DNA of 7,015 nucleotides from Bacteroidales bacterium (lineage in GTDB: Bacteria > Bacteroidota > Bacteroidia > Bacteroidales > UBA7960), in the NCBI GenBank assembly GCA_007128045.1, contig SKYG01000043.1, forward strand, positions 1 through 7,015. Reading direction: 5' to 3'. This document shows positions 1 through 6,223 of this stretch, one piece after another. The notes beneath the pieces were generated by a model. The model was not told where the DNA came from. It ran no database searches and was given only the letters and a program-made list of their open reading frames with translations. A program made the position numbers and the translations under genes. Positions within the stretch are counted from its first letter, which is position 1, and the number at the start of each line of letters is the position of its first letter.

Positions 1-1167
1 AAACATCTGCGTACAAATCAGATTAGCGTCATAACGGGGGTAAGGCGTTCAGGTAAATCAATACTGACCCTGCAAATTGCCGATCATTATGATGCATTCC
101 ATTTTGTCAGTTTCGATGATGAACGTCTCATCAGCTTTGTGGTAGGTGACTTTAATGACATGCTCATTGAATTGAAGAAGACAGGTAACGCGCAAACTAT
201 CGTATTGGATGAGGTACAGCTTGTGGAAGGCTGGGAACGCTTTGTACGTCGATTAAACGATGAAGGGTATAAAGTAATCGTAACCGGCAGCAATGCACGC
301 ATGCTCAGTTCAGAACTGGCAACACATCTGACAGGCAGATACCTGAAAACAGAATTGTTTCCGCTTTCCTATGCAGAGTACCTTGATTTTTGCAATATTG
401 ATGTCTCAGACAAATCAAGCGAAACCAAGGCACGTATGTTGGTTGCATTTGATCATTATTTACAGCACGGAGGTTTCCCGGAATATGTAAAAACGGATAT
501 CCTTGAGGTGCTGCAGCGCATCTATGATGATATCTTGTACCGCGACCTGATCGTGCGGTTTGGCATAAGGAATGTATCAGGGTTTAAAAACCTGGCACAA
601 TACCTGTTCACCAACTTCACCTCTGAGTCAGGTTACCTGCCACTGGCCAATATGCTTGGGTTCAGCAGCGCCACCAGTGTCAGGGATTACATCAGCATCC
701 TACAGGAAGGCTACCTGATCTTTGAGGTGAACCAGTACGATCATTCACTGAAAAAGCAATATCAGACCAATCGCAAAACCTATGTCATTGATAACGGACT
801 GAGAAATGCGGTTTCGTTCAGAACCTCTGCAGATAATGGTCGTCTGCTTGAGAATGCTGTATTTCTGGAATTAAGAAGAAGGGGTTGCGATACCTGGTAT
901 TATCGTTCACGCAACAACCTGGAAACAGATTTTCTTGTTCAGGCAGATAAACAGGAATTGTACCAGGTTTGTTATGATATGCAAAATCCTCAAACACGCA
1001 AAAGGGAACTGGCCTCATTGAGTGCCTGTATGCGCGAACTCCATGTTGCCAAGGGGGTTGTTCTTACCAAAAACGAGGAAGAAACCATTTCTGTTGCAGA
1101 AGGAACGATAGAGGTGATTCCTTCCTGGAAATGGATGATTGGGTCGCCAACCCTAAAACATCGTTGA
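1..1167 (+). CDS. AAA_14/DUF4143 family ATPase (COG1373-like), 5' end outside window
   Basis: The reading frame is open from base 1, and 388 codons are visible before the TGA at 1165-1167. The first ATG in frame (139) lies after the Walker A motif, so it is not the true start. Walker A is GVRRSGKS at 37-60, followed by FDDERL at 112-129, Walker B VLDEVQ with the Asp codon at 208, and a TGSN strand-turn before ATHLTGRY and ELFPLSYAEYL. This is the AAA_14 order, with a C-terminal DUF4143 region. The end of that region carries ETDF but then QVCYD where PD-(D/E)XK-like members have ExK, so the nuclease-like site looks degenerate. Aligned with the paralogue at 4950-6212, whose Walker A starts at residue 46, about 33 N-terminal residues are missing, giving a full length near 420. 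Family role: predicted P-loop ATPase, process unknown. Composite repeat A follows about 50 bases after the stop. Confidence 0.9.
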   Translation, partial: KHLRTNQISVITGVRRSGKSILTLQIADHYDAFHFVSFDDERLISFVVGDFNDMLIELKKTGNAQTIVLDEVQLVEGWERFVRRLNDEGYKVIVTGSNARMLSSELATHLTGRYLKTELFPLSYAEYLDFCNIDVSDKSSETKARMLVAFDHYLQHGGFPEYVKTDILEVLQRIYDDILYRDLIVRFGIRNVSGFKNLAQYLFTNFTSESGYLPLANMLGFSSATSVRDYISILQEGYLIFEVNQYDHSLKKQYQTNRKTYVIDNGLRNAVSFRTSADNGRLLENAVFLELRRRGCDTWYYRSRNNLETDFLVQADKQELYQVCYDMQNPQTRKRELASLSACMRELHVAKGVVLTKNEEETISVAEGTIEVIPSWKWMIGSPTLKHR

Positions 1168-1215
1168 TTTTGTGTCGCATGGTGAATGACTCAGTGTGGG
1201 GATTTGACAATCGTT

Positions 1216-1361
1216 GTAGATACGCACGGCCGTGCGTCTCTAAGGGTGGTGAACCCGCAGGCTGGTGGCAACCCCGCGCCACGGGTGGTGAACCCGCACG
1301 TTGGTAGAAATCCTGTACCACGGGTGGTGAACCTGTTCCCTGTTTACCGTTCACCGTTCCC
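1216..1361. repeat. Composite intergenic repeat A (inverted repeat, 39-base tandem units, heptads)
   Basis: The block opens with a 13-base-arm inverted repeat at 1217-1242 centred on ACGCACGG/CCGTGCGT, with one mismatched pair (1221/1238). Then come tandem units of 19, 20, 19 and 20 bases at 1245-1263, 1264-1283, 1284-1302 and 1303-1322, and a partial fifth. The 19-base units begin GGTGGTGAACCCGCA and the 20-base units resemble GGTGGCAACCCCGCGCCACG. Four 7-base units (1334-1361) close the block. It is GC-rich against AT-rich flanks. The same design recurs at 2856, 4742 and 6224. It is a non-coding interspersed element by its look. A REP/MITE-like origin is inferred; no transposase is present. 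Confidence 0.85.
1334..1361. repeat. Four tandem heptanucleotides closing repeat A
   Basis: TGTTCCC, TGTTTAC, CGTTCAC and CGTTCCC follow each other without gaps, consensus YGTTYMC. The same heptads reappear at 3006-3026. They resemble the short tandemly repeated heptamers known from other bacterial genomes, chiefly cyanobacteria. The function is unknown. Confidence 0.7.
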
Positions 1362-1474
1362 CGCACACGAGGTAATGCTGTTTTGAATAAATTGCATATA
1401 GAATAACACAATTCATGCGAATAAATGCATATAATATTATACAAATAATTAAAATAATTACCTATATAATATAA
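1362..1474. other. AT-rich intergenic stretch, no gene seen
   Basis: The 1168-1524 gap holds no gene. Bases 1168-1215 are unremarkable, repeat A fills 1216-1361, and the rest is AT-rich leader and promoter sequence. Within it TGCATATA occurs twice (1393-1400 and 1426-1433). In such AT-rich sequence that may be chance. No small ORF with a believable start was found. Confidence 0.5.
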
Positions 1475-1501
1475 CAAATGTAGATTTATATGCTACATTT
1501 G
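1475..1501 (+). promoter_or_regulatory. Bacteroidota-type -7 box inside a 9+9 inverted repeat (candidate operator)
   Basis: TACATTTG at 1494-1501 matches the Bacteroidota -7 consensus TAnnTTTG. No convincing -33 TTG is seen at the usual distance. The box is the right half of a perfect inverted repeat, CAAATGTAG (1475-1483), 9 bases, CTACATTTG (1493-1501). A protein bound there would cover the promoter, so autoregulation or repression of the ATPase at 1525 is a reasonable inference. The start codon lies 24 bases after the box. Confidence 0.55.
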
Positions 1502-1524
1502 CAATAAACTACGAATACTGGTAA

Positions 1525-2856
1525 ATGTTTGTCAGAAAAATCATCAATAACCTGAAAGCATGGAAGGACTCTCCATACCGTAAGCCCCTTGTCTTGCGCG
1601 GAGCAAGGCAGGTGGGTAAAACCACGGTTATTGACCAGTTTGCAAAAGAATTTAACCAGTATGTATATCTGAATCTGGAGAAACGGGAGGACAAAGCCAT
1701 TTTTGAGAAGAAGAAAACCAACCAGGAAGTCATTGATGCTCTTTTTTTCATGAAGGACAAGCTACAGCATATTGTCAATACCCTGATTTTTATTGATGAG
1801 ATTCAGGAGTTATCGGATGCGATTTCTTTTCTGCGCTATTTCCATGAAGATTATCCGCAATACCATGTTGTTGCAGCAGGTTCATTGCTTGAGGCGGTAT
1901 TTGATACCACTGTCAACTTTCCGGTAGGACGCGTCGATTACATGGACCTGTACCCGTTTTCGTTCGAAGAATTTCTGATGGCCTGTGATGAACAGCAGGC
2001 ATTGGAGCAATACCATCATGTTCCTGTGGCTGATTACGCACATGAAAAGCTGTTGCGTCTGTTTCATACCTACACGCTAATTGGTGGCATGCCGGAAGCA
2101 GTAGGGCGTTACGTGGAATTGCGCGACATGGTTGCATTGAAGCCAGTGTACGAATCGTTATTGATTGGTTACATTGATGATGTTGAGAAGTATGCCCGCA
2201 ACCCAACACAAGCCCATATCATGCGCCATGCCATACCGGCTTGTTTCAGAGAAGCCGGATTGCGCATTAAATTTCATGGTTTTGGTGCGTCTGTGTATGG
2301 TTCACGCGAAATGGGTGAAGCAATGAGAACATTGGTAAAAGCCAGACTGATATACCTGGTCTATCCCACTACCCAGACCAGCCTTCCATATAACCCTGAC
2401 AGGAAAAAATCACCTCGACTACAGGTCGTGGATACCGGTCTGGTGAATTATTATGCCGGTGTGCAGAAAGAAGTATTTTCTTCGCATGATCTGACCGATG
2501 TGTATAACGGAAGAATTATCGAACATGTGGTCGGTCAGGAGATGATAGCCAATAAAGAAAGTATGCTGTCAGAGGTTCTTTTTTGGGTGCGTGAGAAAGA
2601 AGGCACCACATCAGAGCTGGACTTTCTGTTTCTGACTGATGGTGCTGCTTTTCCTGTGGAAGTAAAATCAGGGAAATCAGGAAAATTGAGATCATTGAAT
2701 CAATATATTGACCGTTCGGTAACACAACTTGCTTTTCGGTTATATGCCGGTAAATTTCAGATAGATTCACTGAAAACATTGAAGGGTACGCCGTTTACAC
2801 TCGTCAATTTGCCATATTACCTGGCCGGTAACCTGAAAAAATATATCAATCCTTAG
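1525..2856 (+). CDS. AAA_14/DUF4143 ATPase with PD-(D/E)XK-type C-terminal motif
   Basis: 443 residues, a full length for this family. The N-terminal AAA_14 domain has Walker A GARQVGKT (residues 26-33), Walker B LIFIDE (87-92), a GS turn after VVAA (119-120), and FPVGRV..LYPFSFEEFL (132-151). The C-terminal DUF4143 part has DTGLVN (303-308), then ELDF (E364, D366) and PVEVKSGKSG (E379, K381), the ExD...ExK layout of PD-(D/E)XK nuclease-fold proteins. Unlike the other two ATPases here, this one keeps the Lys. It belongs to a different subfamily: GARQVGKT and GSLLE replace GIRRCGKS and TGSN. The ATG at 1525 follows a TAnnTTTG box by 24 bases and leaves about 25 residues before Walker A, which is usual. 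The TAG stop (2854-2856) abuts repeat B. Predicted ATPase; no nuclease activity can be claimed from motifs alone. Confidence 0.92.
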   Translation: MFVRKIINNLKAWKDSPYRKPLVLRGARQVGKTTVIDQFAKEFNQYVYLNLEKREDKAIFEKKKTNQEVIDALFFMKDKLQHIVNTLIFIDEIQELSDAISFLRYFHEDYPQYHVVAAGSLLEAVFDTTVNFPVGRVDYMDLYPFSFEEFLMACDEQQALEQYHHVPVADYAHEKLLRLFHTYTLIGGMPEAVGRYVELRDMVALKPVYESLLIGYIDDVEKYARNPTQAHIMRHAIPACFREAGLRIKFHGFGASVYGSREMGEAMRTLVKARLIYLVYPTTQTSLPYNPDRKKSPRLQVVDTGLVNYYAGVQKEVFSSHDLTDVYNGRIIEHVVGQEMIANKESMLSEVLFWVREKEGTTSELDFLFLTDGAAFPVEVKSGKSGKLRSLNQYIDRSVTQLAFRLYAGKFQIDSLKTLKGTPFTLVNLPYYLAGNLKKYINP

Positions 2857-3026
2857 AGACGCACGGCCGTGCGTCTCCGGAAGACAGTGCGTCTCTACGG
2901 GTGGTGACCCCGCACGTCGGTGGCGATCCCGCACCCCGGGTGGTGAACCTGCACAACGGTGGAAACCCCAACCCATGGGTGGGTGAAACACAAGGCCGGT
3001 GTATCCGTTCACCGTTCCCTGTTGAC
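2856..3026. repeat. Composite intergenic repeat B
   Basis: A perfect inverted repeat with 11-base arms spans 2856-2877 and starts with the last base of the upstream stop codon. A second copy of its right half, GTGCGTCTCTAC, lies at 2887-2898. Tandem units of 19, 20, 19 and 20 bases follow (2900-2918, 2919-2938, 2939-2957, 2958-2977), the first beginning GGTGGTGACCCCGCACG, with decaying copies to about 3000. Heptads close the block at 3006-3026. It shares its order of parts with repeat A and its half-palindrome duplication with repeat D. Confidence 0.85.
3006..3026. repeat. Three tandem heptanucleotides closing repeat B
   Basis: CGTTCAC, CGTTCCC and TGTTGAC are contiguous and match the heptads at 1334-1361. 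They occupy the same place in the block, downstream of the 39-base units. Repeats C and D lack them. Confidence 0.65.
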
Positions 3027-3043
3027 CGGTACAGAAAAAACAT

Positions 3044-3081
3044 TATAATGTGTATTATATCATACAAAAAAGCTATATTTG
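3044..3081 (+). promoter_or_regulatory. Promoter of the HipB-like gene with an upstream inverted repeat
   Basis: TATATTTG at 3074-3081 fits TAnnTTTG, 28 bases before the ATG at 3110. Upstream lies a perfect inverted repeat, TATAAT (3044-3049), GTGT, ATTATA (3054-3059), placed around the -33 and spacer region. HipB-type proteins repress their own operons by binding short palindromes, so this is a candidate operator. The AT-rich context makes chance palindromes likely, hence the modest confidence. Confidence 0.5.
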
Positions 3082-3109
3082 CCTGAAATAACAATTATTA
3101 TTGCTACAT

Positions 3110-3427
3110 ATGATTTTATTTCCCAAAACAGAAAGAATTCTTGCATCACTTGGTGAGAACATCAAGCTGGCGCGCCTGCGTCGGAGGCTAACCACCACAC
3201 AAGTAAGTGAACGGGCAGGTATTTCACGGTCAACGCTGGGTGCGATTGAAAAGGGTCAGGCGGGCGTGTCATTGGGTATGTATGCACAGGTGCTGCATGT
3301 TTTGGGACTGGAAAAGGATCTGCTGGCGGTGGCTAGCGATGATGTGCTTGGCAAAAAGCTTCAGGATGCCGGACTCCTGGTGAAGAAAAGGGCGCCCAAA
3401 CGAAAAAAGGATCATGAACAACCTTAA
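3110..3427 (+). CDS. hipB: XRE/HipB-like helix-turn-helix regulator (orphaned antitoxin)
   Basis: 105 residues from ATG 3110. An upstream in-frame TTG at 3101 would add three residues, but the ATG is the standard choice and sits 28 bases after the promoter box. An XRE helix-turn-helix covers about residues 15-60: LGENIKLARLRRRL, TTTQVSERAGISRSTLGAIE, with recognition helix near 39-47. The C-terminal part (GLEKDLLAVASDD, LGKKLQD) and the Lys/Arg-rich tail resemble the HipB-type antitoxins found ahead of hipA in Bacteroidota. In that family the protein binds HipA and represses the operon. Here the hipA start overlaps its last 14 bases in another frame, the usual hipBA junction, but hipA is reduced to 19 codons. 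The protein may now regulate itself and perhaps the gene at 3483. The HTH call is firm; the HipB assignment rests on layout and sequence feel. Confidence 0.85.
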   Translation: MILFPKTERILASLGENIKLARLRRRLTTTQVSERAGISRSTLGAIEKGQAGVSLGMYAQVLHVLGLEKDLLAVASDDVLGKKLQDAGLLVKKRAPKRKKDHEQP

Positions 3428-3473
3428 CAAGGAAATACTTGTTTATGCTGACTGGCAAGGCTTGAACCTATAA
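3414..3473 (+). pseudogene. hipA: hipA remnant: first 19 codons of a HipA kinase, rest lost
   Basis: ATG at 3414 opens a 19-codon frame, MNNLNKEILVYADWQGLNL, ending in TAA at 3471-3473. The block ILVYADWQGL is the typical N-terminal beta strand of Bacteroidota HipA proteins, which usually continue into a GxL motif and then the FxYDxxWL block seen in the intact copy at 6770. The 14-base overlap with the end of the HipB-like gene is the normal hipBA arrangement. Nothing after the stop, in any frame I followed, continues HipA, so the kinase domain has been deleted or replaced rather than frameshifted. The junction lies near 3467-3483. Alternatively it is a chance short ORF, but the motif and position together make that unlikely. 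Confidence 0.75.
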
Positions 3474-3482
3474 TTCTGAGTT

Positions 3483-4736
3483 ATGAAACAACACCTTAGT
3501 CTCCTGGCTCCTGATGTAGATCACCTGATCCATGTTGCCAGGCACTACAACACCCAAAAAGACAGTCCGCTGTCGCAAAAAGCACATGCGCTTGTGCTGG
3601 AACTGAAAAAGCTAAAAGTACAAGGGGATGATGACTTCAGGAGCTTATATATAGAGGCCGGCAGGGGTGATATCACAGACTATGGAATTTATGAGGAGTT
3701 CCTGGAAGAGGGGATGGTCGGTAATTATGACGATTTTGTTGATTTATGGACATATGACTACCCTGAAGAAACCAAATGGTATAAGCTGGTTTTCATTGAA
3801 TATGCAGGCGTGTATTACATATCTGTTGATGGCGATCTGATCATGCAGTTTCAAGCCGGCGATATACAAAATGATCAGGATGCCGCGCATAACCATGATG
3901 AATTGTGCGATTGGCTCTGCTTGAAAGTGAATGATGCGGTGGAAAGACTATCAGCTGATGCCAGTGCATACAACACTTATATTGAAAAAAAACTTTCGTT
4001 CAGGAAGCGTCTTGGCCGGATTCGCAGAATGGATTACTGGGCGATCAATGCAGATGAGGAAAACTACTTCCGTTCTGGTTTTACAAACGAAGACATCCTG
4101 CGCTTCAAAGAGATAGCTGTATCTGCTGATCGGAGCAATAGAGGTAACAGGCTGAAAAGGATGCATGCCGGCGATTTCTTTACCTATTGCAGGGTATGCT
4201 ATGAAGCCAACGATTATTTTGCGCAAAAGAAGAAACCGGAAAGTGCGAGGGAGATGTACCTTGCCATGGCCGATGGCCGCGATTGCGGATTGAGGAACAT
4301 CGACCTGGAATCGGACGAGGATTTTCTTCGGTGGTACCAGCAAGAAAGCCATTGCGGCGGACATCCATGGGAGATCTGCCGCGGTGGAAATTCAACACAT
4401 ATTTCGCTGTATGTTGTCAGGGAGCAAGACGAGTGGATGCTGGTTCTGGCCGGAAGCAGCAGGGCACGGGCAGTCGAAACCATCAAAATGGCACTGGCAT
4501 TGCACAAACACAATGTCCCCTTCAGCCTCAGAGACGCTTCAGCGCTCTATGACATGCTTACAGGTACAGATTGTATTGGCATTGTTCCTGAATACATCAC
4601 GCCACGTTACTGTCACTCACTCTTCCCAAAGGAAGACAGGATCATTGATTTTATGAACCTGTATGCTGAGGATGAAAAGGAAATCATTTCAAAAGCCAAT
4701 TGGTACCCGGTACTCAGGATCGAATTGGATGAATAA
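3483..4736 (+). CDS. Hypothetical protein, 417 residues, family not recognised
   Basis: I do not recognise this protein. It is soluble by its look: no signal peptide, no membrane segment, many charged and aromatic residues. The N-terminal 60 residues look helical (VDHLIHVARHYN, LVLELKKLKVQ). The region around 95-125 is strand-rich (WYKLVFIEYAGVYYISVDGDLIMQF). A basic patch, RKRLGRIRRMD, follows near 175. Distinctive blocks further on are DYWAINADEENYFRSGFTNEDILRF, CGGHPWEICRGGNSTHISLYVV, and a C-terminal helical and strand part (SRARAVETIKMALALH, GIVPEYITPRYCHSLF). The ATG at 3483 lies 9 bases after the hipA remnant stop and 55 bases after the HipB-like gene, with no TAnnTTTG box between, so cotranscription with the regulator is likely. 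A TATAAT at 3469-3474 is too near the start except for a leaderless transcript. The gene occupies the place of the missing HipA toxin. Base use resembles its neighbours. Repeat C follows the stop within 6-15 bases. Confidence 0.85.
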   Translation: MKQHLSLLAPDVDHLIHVARHYNTQKDSPLSQKAHALVLELKKLKVQGDDDFRSLYIEAGRGDITDYGIYEEFLEEGMVGNYDDFVDLWTYDYPEETKWYKLVFIEYAGVYYISVDGDLIMQFQAGDIQNDQDAAHNHDELCDWLCLKVNDAVERLSADASAYNTYIEKKLSFRKRLGRIRRMDYWAINADEENYFRSGFTNEDILRFKEIAVSADRSNRGNRLKRMHAGDFFTYCRVCYEANDYFAQKKKPESAREMYLAMADGRDCGLRNIDLESDEDFLRWYQQESHCGGHPWEICRGGNSTHISLYVVREQDEWMLVLAGSSRARAVETIKMALALHKHNVPFSLRDASALYDMLTGTDCIGIVPEYITPRYCHSLFPKEDRIIDFMNLYAEDEKEIISKANWYPVLRIELDE

Positions 4737-4741
4737 GGGCA

Positions 4742-4847
4742 GGTGACCCTGTAGAGACGCACGGCCGTGCGTCTCTACAGGTGGTGACCCCGCACGATGG
4801 TGTTGAACCCGGGCCACGGGTGGTGACCCCGCACGATGGTGGTGATG
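4742..4847. repeat. Composite intergenic repeat C with a perfect 34-base palindrome
   Basis: This is the cleanest copy. A perfect palindrome spans 4748-4781; its core arm is GTAGAGACGCACGG (4751-4764) and the mirror arm ends at 4778. Units of 19, 20 and 19 bases follow (4780-4798, 4799-4818, 4819-4837), then a truncated unit to 4847. GGTGACCC occurs on both sides of the palindrome (4742-4749 and 4783-4790), as if the palindrome sits inside the unit array. There are no heptads. Starting only 6 bases after the upstream stop, it could also fold in the transcript and act at the 3' end of that mRNA; there is no T-run to make it a classical terminator. Confidence 0.87.
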
Positions 4848-4903
4848 TTTAATCAAAACAATAGAAAAAATCAAAATAATCTCACTATATTGAGAATAAA
4901 TAA

Positions 4904-4938
4904 TAAATTTGACTCAGTGTGTTGAAAATAATACTGAG
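4904..4938 (+). promoter_or_regulatory. Promoter box and leader inverted repeat before the third ATPase
   Basis: TAAATTTG at 4904-4911 fits TAnnTTTG, 38 bases before the ATG at 4950. No -33 element stands at a fitting distance; the TTG at 4890-4892 is too close. Just after the box, CTCAGT (4913-4918) and ACTGAG (4933-4938) form an inverted repeat with a 14-base spacer, which could be a leader hairpin or a protein site. Confidence 0.45.
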
Positions 4939-4949
4939 AAATCCGTACA

Positions 4950-6212
4950 ATGGCATCAGTTGACTTCCAAAATATTCTGCTCGAACAGCGTGAAGAGATT
5001 GCTCTGATTGACAAAAGCATTCCTTTGCAAAGGGAAAAAGCAAACGAAATAGACCTGGGCAGCAATCTCGCACAGGTTATTACTGGCATCAGGCGGTGCG
5101 GCAAATCTACCCTTGCTCACATGATGCTTGCCGGTAAGGATTATGCGTATGTCAATTTTGACGACGAAAGGCTGATGAGCATAAGTGTGAACCATCTAAA
5201 TGACTTACTGGAAGCCACATATATCGTATATGGCCAGTTTGATTATCTGTTTCTTGACGAAATCCAGAATATAGAAGGCTGGCATTTGTTTGTGAACAGA
5301 TTGTTGCGGAAAAAGATCAAAATCGTACTTACCGGTTCCAACTCGAAGTTGCTGAGCCGCGAGATGGCAACTCATCTTACAGGTCGATACAAAAACATTG
5401 AACTTTTTCCCTATTCATTTTCTGAGTTCATGCGAGCTAAAAATTATGAAATCAACAAGCCAGATACGGCAAGAGAAAAGGGGCTTGCGCTTCATTATTT
5501 TGAAATGTATCTTTACGCAGGTGGCATGCCCGAGGTTGTGCATGGTGAAGAAAAAAACCCATATATCCGCAGCTTATTTGAGGCCATTGTTACGCGGGAT
5601 GTTTTTTATCGTTACGAAATCAGGCATACACGCGCATTCCGCGAAATGGCTCTGTGGCTTACCGGCAATTTTTCCAGAGAGATAAGCTATAACCGGCTGA
5701 AAAACATCTTTGGGCTGGGCAGTGAAAATACGGTAAAAAATTATCTGTCGTACCTCGAAGAGGCCTGGCTGTTTGTTACGCTTCAGAAGTTTTCCTACAA
5801 GAAACAAGAAAGTCTGAGGTACCGTAAACTATACCTCGCTGATACTTCTTTTGCCTCGCTTTCAGGCGAAAGCGCCTCACCCGACCGGGGTAGGCTTTTG
5901 GAGAACATCGTGTTCCTGCATCTGATGAGGCGCCGTCTTAGCGGGCAATATGAAATTTTCTACTACAAAGATAATATTGAGGTTGATTTTGTTATTTACA
6001 GTCATCGAAAGGTTATCGAGCTCATTCAGGTAGCGCTTTCGCTTGATGATCAGAAAACGCTCAGTCGCGAAACCAGGGCCTTGATGACAGCAAACGATGC
6101 GTTGCATGCAGGCAAACTCACCATCGTCACATTAAATCACAAAGAAAATATTACTGCAGGAGAGATTTCCATTCATGCAGTCCCCATTACCGAATGGTTG
6201 TTGGACACATAA
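4950..6212 (+). CDS. AAA_14/DUF4143 family ATPase (COG1373-like), paralogue of the first gene
   Basis: 420 residues, complete. Walker A GIRRCGKS (residues 46-53), NFDDERL (69-75), Walker B YLFLDE (99-104), TGSN (128-131), then ATHLTGRY and IELFPYSFSEFM. The same motif string as in the gene at 1-1167 marks the two as one subfamily. The C-terminal DUF4143 region has EVDF (E344, D346) and then ELIQVALS, where Gln360 and Ala362 stand in place of the ExK Glu and Lys. A PD-(D/E)XK active site therefore looks lost, as in the first gene. The ATG start gives a typical N-terminus (DFQNILLEQREEI) and follows a TAnnTTTG box by 38 bases. It is flanked on both sides by composite repeats C and D, so it is probably a single-gene transcript. 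Predicted P-loop ATPase; the pathway is unknown. Confidence 0.92.
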   Translation: MASVDFQNILLEQREEIALIDKSIPLQREKANEIDLGSNLAQVITGIRRCGKSTLAHMMLAGKDYAYVNFDDERLMSISVNHLNDLLEATYIVYGQFDYLFLDEIQNIEGWHLFVNRLLRKKIKIVLTGSNSKLLSREMATHLTGRYKNIELFPYSFSEFMRAKNYEINKPDTAREKGLALHYFEMYLYAGGMPEVVHGEEKNPYIRSLFEAIVTRDVFYRYEIRHTRAFREMALWLTGNFSREISYNRLKNIFGLGSENTVKNYLSYLEEAWLFVTLQKFSYKKQESLRYRKLYLADTSFASLSGESASPDRGRLLENIVFLHLMRRRLSGQYEIFYYKDNIEVDFVIYSHRKVIELIQVALSLDDQKTLSRETRALMTANDALHAGKLTIVTLNHKENITAGEISIHAVPITEWLLDT

Positions 6213-6223
6213 GGCAAATTAAT

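Noticed and set aside
139..1167. ATG at 139 as the start of the first ATPase
   Set aside because: It would drop the Walker A motif at 37-60, which is in the same open frame. The gene clearly begins before the window.
1064..1477. Minus-strand 137-residue ORF over repeat A, and similar ORFs over repeats B and C
   Set aside because: They translate the repeat (RAGSPPV..., ETHGRASLQ) and run antisense into the ends of good genes. Frame openness comes from the 39-base period.
3101..3109. TTG at 3101 as the start of the HipB-like gene
   Set aside because: An ATG follows three codons later at a good distance from the promoter box. The added residues MLH have no support.
3469..3474. TATAAT as a sigma70-like -10 box for the 417-residue gene
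   Set aside because: It lies 8 bases before the start codon, allowing only a leaderless transcript, has no -35 partner, and Bacteroidota promoters do not use this form. It also overlaps the hipA remnant's last codons.
1187..4921. TGACTCAGTGTG found at both 1187-1198 and 4910-4921
   Set aside because: A single 12-base match in 7 kb is close to chance expectation, and the two sites have different contexts (after a stop codon, and after a promoter box).
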